Made by a program: the position numbers and the translations under genes | In this document: positions 25,001 to 35,900 of the stretch, piece after piece | Layout: every line of letters starts with the position of its first letter | How positions within the stretch are numbered: position 1 is the stretch's first letter | The notes under the pieces: generated by a model | The model's database searches: none | Told to the model about the DNA's origin: nothing | The model's input: only the letters and a program-made list of their open reading frames with translations | DNA from: Blasia pusilla | Taxonomy: Eukaryota; Marchantiophyta; Marchantiopsida; Blasiales | Assembly: GCA_050084515.1 (NCBI GenBank) | Contig: CM114273.1 | Location: 25,544,001 to 25,608,000 of the forward strand | Length of the DNA: 64,000 nucleotides | Direction: 5' to 3'

Positions 25001-25170
25001 TCATAGATCTAGACTTACCTTGGTGATATAGATGATAAGAAGGCGACTAATGATGGGGCCACATGAACAACCGATATCGTTTTCTTTTAGCGTTCTAGAG
25101 GTGTGTGTCATGGTAGGTAGGGATAGATGATTACCTAGAGTTAGAGGGATCTCACCACCAACTAGGGGGA

Positions 25171-25899
25171 TGATTGGAGATATTTTGATACACAATTTGT
25201 CTTGGTGTTCAAATATCATGAATGAGTATGATATCTTATTTGTTTGTGTTTATAGTTGATAACAACAATACATGTTGTGTAATGATGTGTATACATATAA
25301 CAATTATCATATCTTTTAGAATATATCAATGAGTATATGTAGGACGCCTTCAAGGATATTGGAGGATAGCTTTAGAAGATGGAGGATGACATGTTGAGGC
25401 CTCAAGTAACCCGAGAGAGCAGATTTCCCTTTTGTTTTGGTTCATTTGGAGCCATATAGAGAAATTTACCATTTCGGGTAAGTTTTTATAAGGAGTATAA
25501 TTGAATTTCTACTTTGGTAAGTGATCCTTGATCCATTTTAGTAGATCAAGAGCCAAGGAGGAATCGTGCGAGCATAGGTTACCGTGGAGAGAGCTTGGGA
25601 GAGGCAAGGGGATACACTAAAGAGAAGGAGCTTTGGAACTTATTCTCTCTTTATTGAACCTCTTGGTATGAGGTGGTGGAGCTATGGTTTTCCTTGCCTT
25701 GTGAGTATACCAAGCCTCTTATTAGGAGAATGGATTTGGTTTGACATGAGAGAGGGATGGAGTTTGTGAGAAGGTTTTAAGAGATTTGAATTTATTGCAA
25801 ATATTTTGGTACATAATCATCGCAGTGTTCGGATGCCATGAGCGAGTATGGTATCTTGTGTGTTTGTGTCTATAGTCAGCGATGTGTACACACACGACG
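25171..25899 (+). repeat. 3' LTR of copy C (729 bp)
   Basis: It starts TGATTGGAGATATTTTGATA right after the PPT and ends CACACGACG where copies A and B end in CACGACA, so the terminal CA appears changed to CG. The end-side segment (about 25795-25899, ATATTTTGGTACATAATC, GATGCCATGAGCGAGTATGG) repeats the start-side segment (25171 to about 25296). The middle part has GAGCCAAGGAGGAATCGTG and CATAGGTTACCGTGGAGAG, which match the LTR of copy B in reverse complement. Confidence 0.7.
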
Positions 25900-28800
25900 A
25901 TGCAGTTTTCATGATGGTTTGTTGTCGTGCGTATCGTGGCTCTTTTAAGAACTACAAAAAGTTTCAGCTCTCGGAAATTTTGTGGCATCATGTAGTTGAT
26001 GAAAGTCGCAAATTTCAACAGTAACTAGAGAGTCATTGATCGAGACCAAAAAACCTTCAACATGGAAATATCACCACGAAAGTTCCCCTAGATCCTCACC
26101 GTGTCTATGCCATGTTTACTATATAGTAAACATTACATTAACATCTCGACCAAGTTGATGAAATTTCGAATCAAAATATAAATTAAGATTACGAAATTAC
26201 AAATCCAAACATATTTTTATTTGGAAGAAAAGTACCATGGAATTGACAATTTTATCCACAAATACTTCCTCGCCTTTCAACTATTGCACTATATGCGTAA
26301 GAGCATGGGATGAAGTTTTGATTTAAAGCACAAATTCAATAGGTACTTTGTAGCACTCATCAAGTCCAACTTTTCACACTTTCGAACTTGAGTTTTCTAT
26401 CAGAAAGTTTGCTATTCCAATTCGTTCCTATTGCCATCAATTGAACAGTTCCCGTATCAAGAAATCATTCTCCTCTAATAAAGTTCACACACACGAGGAA
26501 TCCATTCTCTTGCAACCCATACTAAATTACACTCGTCTTCATGCAAAAGAAAAGAGCTCTCTTATTGGGCCGAAGCATTTTCCAACAGATGGAAGTGCAT
26601 GTCTTTTGCTTTTAAGGGATGTGATCACTCATTGTTATTCATAATGACAATCCCCTAAGACAGCGTTCGAGTGCGTCTGTATTCGTTATACTGATGTGAG
26701 CTCGACGGTGAATTCGAGTCATCGCTGACAGAAGTGGATAGCGTTCGTTGGACGGATGGGGATTGTAGTGCAGACAGAGCCGCTTGGATGAAATCTTATT
26801 CCCAAGCCCCACTGTTTTACTCTGGCTCGGTGCGTGCTCACAAGTCTAGAGGGATTCTTGAGAGCTTCTTGAATGGTTGTCGATAGCCATCGATTCTAGT
26901 AGGTAAGTGCAAGTAGAAGTCTGTGGATTCGACTTGAGGCTAGGCCGTGACACCAAGGAAGGCATCTGCTTACTTCACATTCTCATGTCGTGCTGTTCGT
27001 GTCCGGGCATGCACTTAATGGACGAGCCCCGTGCGGTGAGGATCCCTTGGCACAGGTGTGATGATTGAGCAGCAATGTGCATCCCAATCCTTGTGACATT
27101 GGCAGGTGCTGCTCTCATTCTCAGTGGAAATGACTCGCCTAGCCACGCACCGCAATTTCTAGGGGATGCTGGGGAAGAGTCAGGAGGTGGGAGGTGTACC
27201 CAGCCTGCAAGGTTACATGTGAAGGCAGACAAGATCTCCTCTTGTATTAGAATTAACCACGCACGAAATGAGAAGACATGGGATTGTAGAGCTCAACCCA
27301 ACTGGATTGGCACTATGATTTTTAACATCTGCTAATGGTATTGGCAATGCAAAAGACCAGGGCTCCGACTACCTCTATGAGCACCCACTCTTGTTGCTGC
27401 ATCAAGAATATGCCACAGGAGTACGGAGTAGTTTAGGGTTCAACTTTAAGCTCATTGAAAGCAGCCTGCAGTGCATGAGAATCCTTTTAAGACCGACAAT
27501 CCAGAGCTTCAATGAAGGCCTTTAATTGATCTGGTATGAAATTCTTTGCCTGAGGTCGGCGAGTGCTACGAAGGCTCACAGTACGCTCAAAGATATAATA
27601 GATCAGACAGTAGGAAAGTAGAAGTTGCTCTCTCGTGGCATGCCCTTACTGCAATGAGTTTCTGTGGGGGATTCTTATCATGCAGTGGGTTAGACCTCTG
27701 GACTTCAGGCCTGATCCATTCCAAGACACAAGACCTAGAAATATACAGCTCAAACTAAGGATCAATCGAGGCAGAGTTTTTATGACGAAGACGGACAGTA
27801 CAGGCCTCCAGACACAATTCAAGATACCAGGCCACTATATATACCCAAAACGAATCATGACTACATAACACCTGGTGACACTAGAGTATGACCACAGTAT
27901 GAGTAGAGTGCGCAGAGATCCACATAGTGAAAGCTTGAAGAAGCCAGACCATGTCAGCATTAGGTGAAGGAAGCAGGATGCTGAGCGGGACTTCTTTTAG
28001 ATCTATCAAAGGCAGTCTTAAAGCTTTGCATTTGTTTTCCTTACAATACAGTACTTAAGATACATGTACACACAGCAGAACCCTCTAAACTCAGCTTCAA
28101 CAGAACAAGAAAGAGGATCAGGGTCCATCCAATTGCTATTCAGTTTGCAGAGCACCCTCAACTTCAGGTGAATGTTCTGTGAACCCGATAAATGGCAGCC
28201 GTTGTGAAAAATTAAGAGCCATAAGATATGTTCGTTACATACAATTGATTGCCTTGAAAAAAATTAGGCTATATGAATCTAATTACACTGCTTCTTCATA
28301 CGTGACTCCTCATCCCTTGTTCCAGACACCCCGCAGCGCTGGTATTGAGATACCAAACTCTCCCTCTCCTCACGCAAGAGCCGTCCCATCCACCTTGCAT
28401 GTTTCTACTTCTCTCTATACAGGTCCACAACAGCCACACTTACTTCATCATCAACACTCGTATGAGCATATCCTATCTTACTTTGTCACGAATTCGGTGT
28501 TCAGTGGGTCAAGACTTTAGTGCAACTATTCCCTCATGTGCATTGCCAGGATCGACAAGCTGCAATAAGAAGAACTATGGTCACAAGAAAAACCTGGAGT
28601 CCATCATATCCCGGACACTGGATAATTATAGAATAAAAGGTGCTCCCCTATCTCCTACTTCCGTGGATGCAGCAGAAAACAAAGAGGAGCCATTTATACA
28701 AGGGCTCCAGTGCTGCTTTCCGGCAGACCATTGATCATCTCGACCCAATCGGGAGCTCACAAGCTTTAGACGTTATCATTCAAAGCTCCGGAAACACCCT

Positions 28801-29287
28801 CAATCCCCACCACATGACACAAGTGGCTGCAAGGCTAATATGTGAACAAACGAGCAGGAGCCAAACTATGCCATTCATATCTATGATGAACGAGACGTAT
28901 TTGATTGCAACAGCGAGTCAACGATTCTGGGGGTACTGATGTCGCATATTATACAAAAGACATTTCTCAACATTTCCTCGGCATATTTGGACTCCTTCCA
29001 TCGCCCAAACGTGGAAGGAGCCATTGCCAGTACCAACAGAGTTCATCGGATTGATCGTGGCGCAGATACCTTTCACAAAAGCAAACCCGAGTGCAAAAGA
29101 TTAGGGGAGCTCCTCACAAATCTCACCAGTGCCCACATGCTGCAGTGGAGGAACGAGACCCGGGACGTCTAGACGACATTCAAAATTCACAGGATCTTCA
29201 GACTAAGAAGCGATACAGGTTATGCATGGGAAGGATTCCTGGCACTTCATGGAGAAAAAGTAGTGCAAGGGAGTGGAGATGCCCCAC
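25900..29287. other. Non-coding stretch between copy C and the trihelix gene
   Basis: No gene was recognised on either strand. The right-hand part must include the 3' UTR of the minus-strand trihelix gene. Open frames at 26441-26644, 27075-27335, 28179-28939 and 28939-29172 have no recognisable domain and no exon partners that could be joined. Confidence 0.45.
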
Positions 29288-30427
29288 CTATCCGCTCAAG
29301 TTACTAACGGTAGCATCGATGTCACTGGTCCCATGCTTCATCTTCGCAAGCTCCACCTGCGTTTGCATGAATAATTGCATTCTCTGCAGCTCCAAATCTC
29401 TGGTGAACTCCATGCGGATCTTCTCCAGATCCATGAGCTGCTGCTGCTTGGAGTGCTCCATCTTCTCGTAGATTTCCCCGAACTTGGTGATGGCCTTGGC
29501 CAGCGTGTGGAAGGGCGTGTCCATGAACTTGCGTTTCCGGCTACTTTGAGTGCCATCAGTTCCAGGGGCATCCTGAGCATCGTGAGGAGAACTGAAGGTC
29601 ATCTCCGGGCTCTCCCGGGACTTCGAGCTGGTGGGAGTGCTGTCGTTGGGGGTTTTGGCATCCTCGTCCTCGTATTTCTTCACACGACTGGAATCCACTA
29701 CGTCCAGGGCAGATTTCACAGGTTGCCCTGCATCCACAGCCCCGGGGATCCCCGCCCTCTTAGCTGTAGCGCTCAACAACATATCTAGCTGTTTGTAAAA
29801 TGGCCACTTACTGTCTGAGCTCCCAATGGCCGATTGCTTATGCTTCTCGACCTTGTATTTCTTCTTCAAGGTGTCCAGCCTGTTTTTGCATTGCACGTCC
29901 GTTTTGTGAGATTTGCTCCTGGTGCTCACAACCTCCGCTACCTCCTCCCAATCCTCCTGCTTCAGATTGCCTTTGTTCAGTTGCACATACCTGTGCCCCC
30001 ATGCTTCCAGGAGCGTGTGAGTCGCCCCCTCAGTCCAGTCATCCCGAACGCTGTGCTTGTCCGCCTCAATTCGTCCTGAGGGACACACATTGTTGTCCGG
30101 TTGGGAGAGAGTCAGGACCCCAGATGTTGCATTGCTGCGCAGATTCCCATTCTCTTGCAGTAGGGTCTGCTCCAATTCGTACTCTTGCTCGTTCTCGGGA
30201 TGTTCTTGATCGCCTTCGTCTTCCTCGTCGTCGTCCTCCTCGTCGTCGTCTTCATCGTCGACCTCATCCTCATCCTCGTCCTCCTCGTCGTCGTCCTCCT
30301 CTTCATCATCGTCCTCCACCTCCTCGCCCTCGTCGTTCTCCTGCGCTTCCCCGTGCTGCAACTCCGTGTCATACAGGTGGTGCAGCTGGTGATACGGATG
30401 GTGGGCGTCGTCGTCGTCGTCGTCCAT
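29288..30427 (-). CDS. Trihelix (GT-type, SIP1/ASIL-like) transcription factor, intronless, 379 aa
   Basis: The start is the first in-frame ATG, at 30427 (MDDDDDDAHHPYH); the stop is TAG at 29288-29290. Residues about 30-88 are a strongly acidic tract of Asp/Glu. Residues about 131-218 are a single trihelix/Myb-SANT-like DNA-binding domain: the three spaced Trp are DWTEGATHTLLEAWG, EDWEEVAEVV and SKWPFYKQLDML, with QCKNRLDTLKKKYK between the last two. A basic RKRK cluster (297-300) may be a nuclear signal. Residues about 315-365 form a Met/Leu/Gln-rich coiled coil (EKMEHSKQQQLMDLEK), as expected for dimerisation in the SIP1 clade, where ASIL proteins act as repressors. The family is plant-specific and nuclear; the target genes here are unknown. 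The frame stays open upstream of the ATG through six 54-bp repeats to about 30796 without another ATG. The gene is divergent to the lipase gene, about 2.5 kb away. Confidence 0.92.
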   Translation of the reverse strand: MDDDDDDAHHPYHQLHHLYDTELQHGEAQENDEGEEVEDDDEEEDDDEEDEDEDEVDDEDDDEEDDDEEDEGDQEHPENEQEYELEQTLLQENGNLRSNATSGVLTLSQPDNNVCPSGRIEADKHSVRDDWTEGATHTLLEAWGHRYVQLNKGNLKQEDWEEVAEVVSTRSKSHKTDVQCKNRLDTLKKKYKVEKHKQSAIGSSDSKWPFYKQLDMLLSATAKRAGIPGAVDAGQPVKSALDVVDSSRVKKYEDEDAKTPNDSTPTSSKSRESPEMTFSSPHDAQDAPGTDGTQSSRKRKFMDTPFHTLAKAITKFGEIYEKMEHSKQQQLMDLEKIRMEFTRDLELQRMQLFMQTQVELAKMKHGTSDIDATVSNLSG

Positions 30428-30483
30428 GGTGAAAAAATGTGGCGACGGCGTTGGCCCTCCAATCCTGACCACCTCCTGCACCA

Positions 30484-30807
30484 CTCCCAGCTCCACTGCT
30501 CGAGATGGCTTTTCGACACTCCCAAACTCCTGCACCGCTCCCAGTTCTACTACTCGAGATGGCCTTTCGACACTCCCAAACTCCTGCACCACTCCTAGCT
30601 CCACTGCTCGTGATTGCCTTTCGACACCCCCAATCTCTTGCACCACTCCCAGCTCCACTGCTCGTGATTGCTTTCCGACACCCCCAAACTCTTGCAGCAC
30701 TCCCAGCTCCACGGCTCGTGATTGCTCCTCGACACCCCCGAACTCCTTCAGCACTCCCACCCCCCTGCTTGTGATTGCCTTTTTAGACACCCCCACACTT
30801 GCCTGAT
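30484..30807 (-). repeat. 54-bp tandem repeat, 6 units, in the trihelix leader
   Basis: Units begin at 30484, 30538, 30592, 30646, 30700 and 30754 (plus-strand word CTCCCAGCTCC or a variant), an exact 54-bp period with substitutions but no length change between the starts. 54 bp is 18 codons, so every unit reads in the same frame as the trihelix protein (AVELGVVQEFGSVEKPSR-like). No ATG lies in that frame, so the array is called leader DNA unless a non-ATG start or an upstream exon is used. Confidence 0.85.
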
Positions 30808-30874
30808 CGAGAGAGAGAAGGAACGAAGCGAAGGTCGTTATTTATTGCCCACGGAGACCCAATAGGTCCATGCG

Positions 30875-30991
30875 GAGAGAGAGAGAGAGAGAGAGAGAGA
30901 GGCAAGTAGATAGACACAGAGAAGTGGTTTATTGTCCTCAGGGACCCTCGAGAGCCATGGGATTACAGAGAGAGAGAGAGAGAGAGAGAGG
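30875..30991. repeat. (GA)n microsatellites upstream of the trihelix gene
   Basis: Two GA runs (about 30875-30901 and 30967-30991) are separated by a short block. Around them TTTATTG..GGACCC..CCATG appears twice in related form (about 30839-30872 and 30928-30959), suggesting a local duplication of about 90 bp. On the transcribed (minus) strand these are CT-rich, like pyrimidine patches near plant promoters. Confidence 0.7.
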
Positions 30992-31186
30992 GCACGAAGG
31001 GGTGGGTCACCTCAAACAGGCGCGAAAGGAGGCGTAGTAGGGGAAACGACAGAGGAGAGGAAAACTCGGGAAATGGGGCAGTGCTATGGCTGGGATGCCG
31101 CTGCCATAGCCGAGGAAACCGGAACCGTAGGCAGATGGAGGTTTCTTCCTTCCTTCCTTGTTTCCGGTTCCCTCTCTTCTTCAGCT

Positions 31187-31229
<43 letters not shown>

Positions 31230-32977
31230 GTTGCAAACCCCCGGTTGACAACAGAGGACACCAAAGGAGCACTCAGAAGCGGGACCACCACTTTTGACAG
31301 CTAGCGAAGTGTGTAGAGAGAGCCCCTCCGAACCCACTGCTCTCTCTCTCTTCTCTCCTCCAGAAACGACCACCAGCAGGAGATCAAAGCGAAAAACCCG
31401 CCCCTCCCACTCACCCCCTTCCTTCCCTGGTAGCATCCGCAGGGAGAAAACTACAGATGCAGAAGCTTTCTCAGCTCACTCCGACAGCAGTTGGATTTCC
31501 TCTCTGCTGAAGCAATCGTGATCCACTCCTCTCCTCTCCTCTGCGGCATGGACATGAGGATCCACACCGTAACAAGCTGTAGTGGAAAGGAAGGGAGGAA
31601 GAAATGGACGACCAGGATCCACAAATATTCCTAAATTTTATTTTATTTTTTCTACCCGCAGCTCTCTCCCTCTGTATGCAGTAGTAGTGACGTTTAGGTC
31701 CACCCTCCAAGAAAGGCGTGGGGTCTATACCTGGTTGCAAGGCTATGGCAGGCACTACTTAGCGAGTACAGTCTCTTCTGTGTGTGTGTGTGGCCATAAG
31801 GAACAAAACAGCCAACGTATTCCATTATCATTAGCCGTAGAAATTAGTAACCAGTGGGGTGGCTCGGCTCTGGATGTGCGGGAGTACGAAGCCGCACTCG
31901 CAGAAACGCCGTAACCCTAAGAAAAGAACGAATTTCCATGCAGTGCAGAGCAGACCAACTCTGCTTTTCTCTTTCTCATCATGATTGCGAGAGCTTCGCC
32001 TTTCTGTGCCTGCTGCAATTAGGGAATTCGTTCCTTATCCCGGGCCAGATACACCGGCCTAGCTAACTGTAATTTTTCTTCCTACTTCATGAGAGTCTAG
32101 CTCTCACTCTCAGTGTCTCGCACCGTCGACCATGTATGCAGTTGGGTAGGTTTCAGTTATATCATGCTTCCTTCCGGGGGGAAACCATAACCATAATGAA
32201 TGAATGAACTCAGAGTAGTGCCACTTGAACGCTCAACCATAATCATTAAGGCGGTGGTCTATTGAGTAGGTTTCAATTACGGTGCTTTTCAAGGATGATC
32301 CTCAGACCCACAAGCTCTGAGTCATTTCTGTTTAAGCCGTGAGGGGCGAGGGAAAGAGCAGCAGCACATGAAGAATGCAACGCGGTTCGCTTTCTGTCGT
32401 GGTTTGTTTGTCGCTGCTGGTGTTCGAGCTTCGTCTGTAGCCTCACACTCTTGGTGGGAAGTATAGATGGAATTGGGTAACGCCGCACTGTGACTGCAGA
32501 GTAGAGCTCGCAAAGTCTGAGGTTCGTTCCTCGAAGCCTCCCTCATCTATGCTCTTCAGCTGCAGTAGCGTCAAAACACATATATGACATATTAAGTTTA
32601 AACAAGTCGCCATACGTTTCCTCTCTCGAAGATATTTGATCCCCTGCCAGCCTACCCTATGCTATGCCCTTCTGCTCCATAGATGTGCTCCCGGGCCCCA
32701 CAGGGTTTTTCGTGTCGCTTCTTCTTTCCACATGGCGTACGCTCTCGTATTAGCTCTGTAGAGCCCGCTGGCTTTCTCCTTCATCCAACTGCCTTTTCGG
32801 GCATCGCCCAGGCCGTTTCACATGCCGTGATCTGAAGCAGTAGATCTGCTGATCTCTGCCTGTGGATGTGCTGCCCACCACGACCTCTTGTCAGCTTGCA
32901 AGGCAGATTTTGAACCCAATTGGTATCGCGACAACCATCCATCTTCGGCTTCTGGTGACAGATTCCTTGTATGTTTG
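30992..32977. promoter_or_regulatory. Divergent intergenic region between trihelix and lipase genes
   Basis: The two genes diverge from this region, so both promoters should lie within 30428-32977. It contains a long (CT)n run at about 31186-31226 and shorter pyrimidine stretches near 31340-31370. No TATA box can be assigned to either gene with confidence, and no coding sequence was recognised. Confidence 0.4.
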
Positions 32978-35900
32978 ATGATGCAAATTCCTCAGTGGAT
33001 TATAAGCATGGGGCAGCAGGTCGATTCATGGGCGCAGCAGCAGCGATCTGCGTTGACATCCTCCCAGAGTGCAGGATGGCCACCATGGCGTTGGCAACTG
33101 AAGCTGCCGTGGTACGAAGACAAGAGGAGGAAGGAGGAGCTGCAGGAAGAGTACAAGATAAGGAAGCAACAGATTGAGGATCTTACTGAAGCTTTAAAGG
33201 TGGAAGATTTATCCGATTTGCAAGACGTGCTTGGCGCCATGGTTCTCTCCGAATGTGCTTACAAGGTGCGTCGTTCCTTGTTGCAATTCCTGGCCATGAG
33301 TCGCCGGATGGACAGTTTTGGTTTCCTCACAGTCGATGCTCGCAGTCGAAGTACGATCCAGCAAGATTTCGATGAAGTCATGATCCGCAGCACTCGATAA
33401 TGTCGGGGTTCGATAAACCTCTTTCTACTTTCATCACCGGCCGAAAAACATGCGTTGAAGAATTCGCAACTATCAACCTCTTTCCTGCAATTCATTCCAA
33501 GGCTCAATAATAAGGGGTCCGGACTGAGAAAACTTGGCCGCGGGTACATAAGACTAGATCGGACATCTGTGGATTGGTAAAATCGTCAGGTTCAGGGACT
33601 TGTGGTGGTGGGTTTGAATGGTTGCTAGAAATGATTTTGAATAGGAAATGTGGGTTTTGGGCTTGCCACGCTCAATTTTGAATAGGAAATGTTGTTTTGG
33701 GCCTTCACTTTCACTGTGGCGGAGTCTTTCAGCATTACATTGCAACGCCCTTCGTTTCCTGGCGTCAAGGGGTCGCACTGCGTCGTTTGATGATTGTGTG
33801 CACATGGGATGCTCTTGAGTCACACTCTAGGAGCACATTTCTTAAGGTGCAAAAGGTTCAGAAATGTGTGCTCTAGGGGGTCCTTCGAATTTCTCAGTAT
33901 TCACCCAACATTCACTCGGTGGCAGATCTTTTCATATTCACTTTCAATGATGCACAATCCCTTCGATGTGTGTGATGGAATCCCTTTGCTTCTATTCATA
34001 TCCTTGCGTGAGAGTGAATTTCTCGTGTCAAGGTGATGCTTGCCTCTGTTTCCTTCACATCAGTTTATGGGATTGATTCTCATTTCTGCTCTCCAGAGAG
34101 AATTTGAAGTTATGGAATAGAAGTGAAATTCTTCTGTAACAAGTATCTATCTGTCGAGTCCAGATTTATGTATGGATATTCAGTTTCTTTTGACAGAGTG
34201 GGCTTTGAATTTCAGGCAACATTTTAGACACAGAGTGTTCAGGCGGAAGTTAACTTAGTCAATCTTTGCTGTGTGTTAGTTTTTCTCCTTTCAGGTTAGC
34301 CGCTCTGTGGACTTGCTGCTTGATTGTCTCCTTAGAGTTCCATATAGTGTCTCTTTCTCTGTGGTATTGCACACCTCTCAGAATATTCTATTGCAAAACG
34401 TGCAGAGACCTGAATCAGAGGTGTTACGAGCTGTGAACAGTATCAAGACAGACTTTGGTGGACAATTGATATCTCTCTACCGCCTCCAAGCTACTTTGGA
34501 ACATGTACCTCATAGGTTTCATCTCTAGCCCAGGGTCTTGTCATGATATTTGTTGATCCATGTAAACGTAATTTGTCAACCTTTGTTTCTGTAGAGTTTT
34601 ATTCTCTGGTTTGTTCATTGTCGACACCTTCGCTTCAGCAGTCCTACCTATCCTTGAAGTGTAAAAATAGATGTACGAAATAGATATCCGGGCTTCAATG
34701 GGAATTTGACTGGACATGATTTGGCCGCTTAGCTGGTGATTCAGTGTAGTGTTGGGGAGATTGGATGGTTGACTTCCCAAGAAACCGAAGATTATTGTGA
34801 ATCATCAGTAGAGCCGTGGTTGCCATGCTCTGAGGGTGTCAGCCTAGGAGAAATGAATTGGGTTAATTTATTGGCAAAAGGGTTGGAAGAGCATGTTCTT
34901 CCTCTTGTTGTTATGTTTGGCTGCCCCGCTGTAGTATGGTTTCTGTGCAGGAAGATCGGCCCATGAATTGCGGATGGGAATATATTTACTGGACTTTATC
35001 ATTAGAATTAGGTCAGGGTCTATGAGAAATCTTAGAGGTCACTTTGTATGAATGTTTACAGAGGATCAAATACAACAAAATAACAAGTGATTGCTCATAT
35101 GTAGTTTGGACTGGGCTAGGCCATGCAGTCTACTGGCAGTCGGGCCCCTTCAGTTCTTTCACAATCCCTTTCCCGTTTCATAAGTTTTGGCCGTGAAAAG
35201 TGTCTTTATCTTAGAAGCATCTTGTGGTCAGTGTTAGTCTCTGGGTGTGAATGAACTTTACCTTGGATAGTATGTGGTCGGTTGTCTTCACCACTTTAAA
35301 CTATGTACCATTTATGGCTATCGGACAGATACATACTGGCAGAAAGTGGAGAAACTTTGTTCGCTGCTTTTTCTGGAACAAAACATTACAGGTAGAGGAG
35401 CGGTCCATTTCTAGTTCTTGCTTTTTCCTTGGTTAGAACTGGACATATCGTGTCTGATGATGTTGTTTTGAGAATGCTTCATCTTAAGTGATTCACATGC
35501 TTGTTCCTTTTTTGCTATCCACAATGTGAACAATAATCATCATGTGTGGATCAGGGATTACTTGACAGATGCAAACATTCTACAAGGAGCTTTATTTCAT
35601 GATGATGACAACGAATCAGACAACAGTGAAGGAGAGTTGGAAAATAATGACAAGAAGTCATCAGGTTCAGTGAATGCAAAGCCAGCAGGATTGGGCACTG
35701 ATTTATCTCGCTTACCGGTCATTAAGGCGAAGTCTAATGGCCACAAACCTGCCGCTCATAGGGTACTTCCCAAACTGCTACCTTTGCACTCCACAACTCA
35801 ATTTAAGTACTCGCTAGGTAGTTCTTGGCTTCTGTAGCTCTTTGTCACATTTCCAGAAACTCCTGTCAGGTGTGGCTTTCCTGTTGAATTCTTGATTTCC

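Larger units (their letters stand above)
18500..25899 (+). mobile_element. Ty3/Gypsy retrotransposon copy C: near full-length, heavily decayed
   Basis: This is the longest copy. In plus orientation it has a possible gag region (about 18560-19900, no clear zinc knuckle seen), the end of the protease (about 20230-20300, ESYDILVGT), RT (about 22290-22830), RNase H (22840-23376), integrase (about 23660-24360), the C-terminal extension with PHD remnant (24480-25000), PPT ACTAGGGGGA (25161-25170) and the 3' LTR (25171-25899). Stop codons are very frequent, largely TAG where relatives have CAG or TGG. The left limit is uncertain because no 5' LTR was found. Confidence 0.75.

Noticed and set aside
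28179-28939. Open frames of 99-129 codons downstream of the trihelix gene
   Set aside because: No recognisable domain, mutually overlapping frames, ordinary composition; treated as non-coding.
29800-30432. Plus-strand open frames opposite the acidic tract of the trihelix gene
   Set aside because: Arg/Pro-rich or Val/Leu-rich runs are the mirror of Asp/Glu codon repeats on the minus strand; no domain.
30426-30806. Plus-strand open frames across the 54-bp repeats, up to 126 codons
   Set aside because: All frames stay open because the repeat period is a multiple of three and stops are absent from the unit; the frame joined to the trihelix ORF is the only one with a real partner.
30484-30807. 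Evenly spaced repeats considered as a CRISPR array
   Set aside because: The 54-bp units are contiguous without unique spacers, and the host is a plant.
34736-34966. 76-codon frame with a hydrophobic C-terminal stretch
   Set aside because: It lies wholly inside the second intron of the lipase gene, and the flanking exons join cleanly without it.
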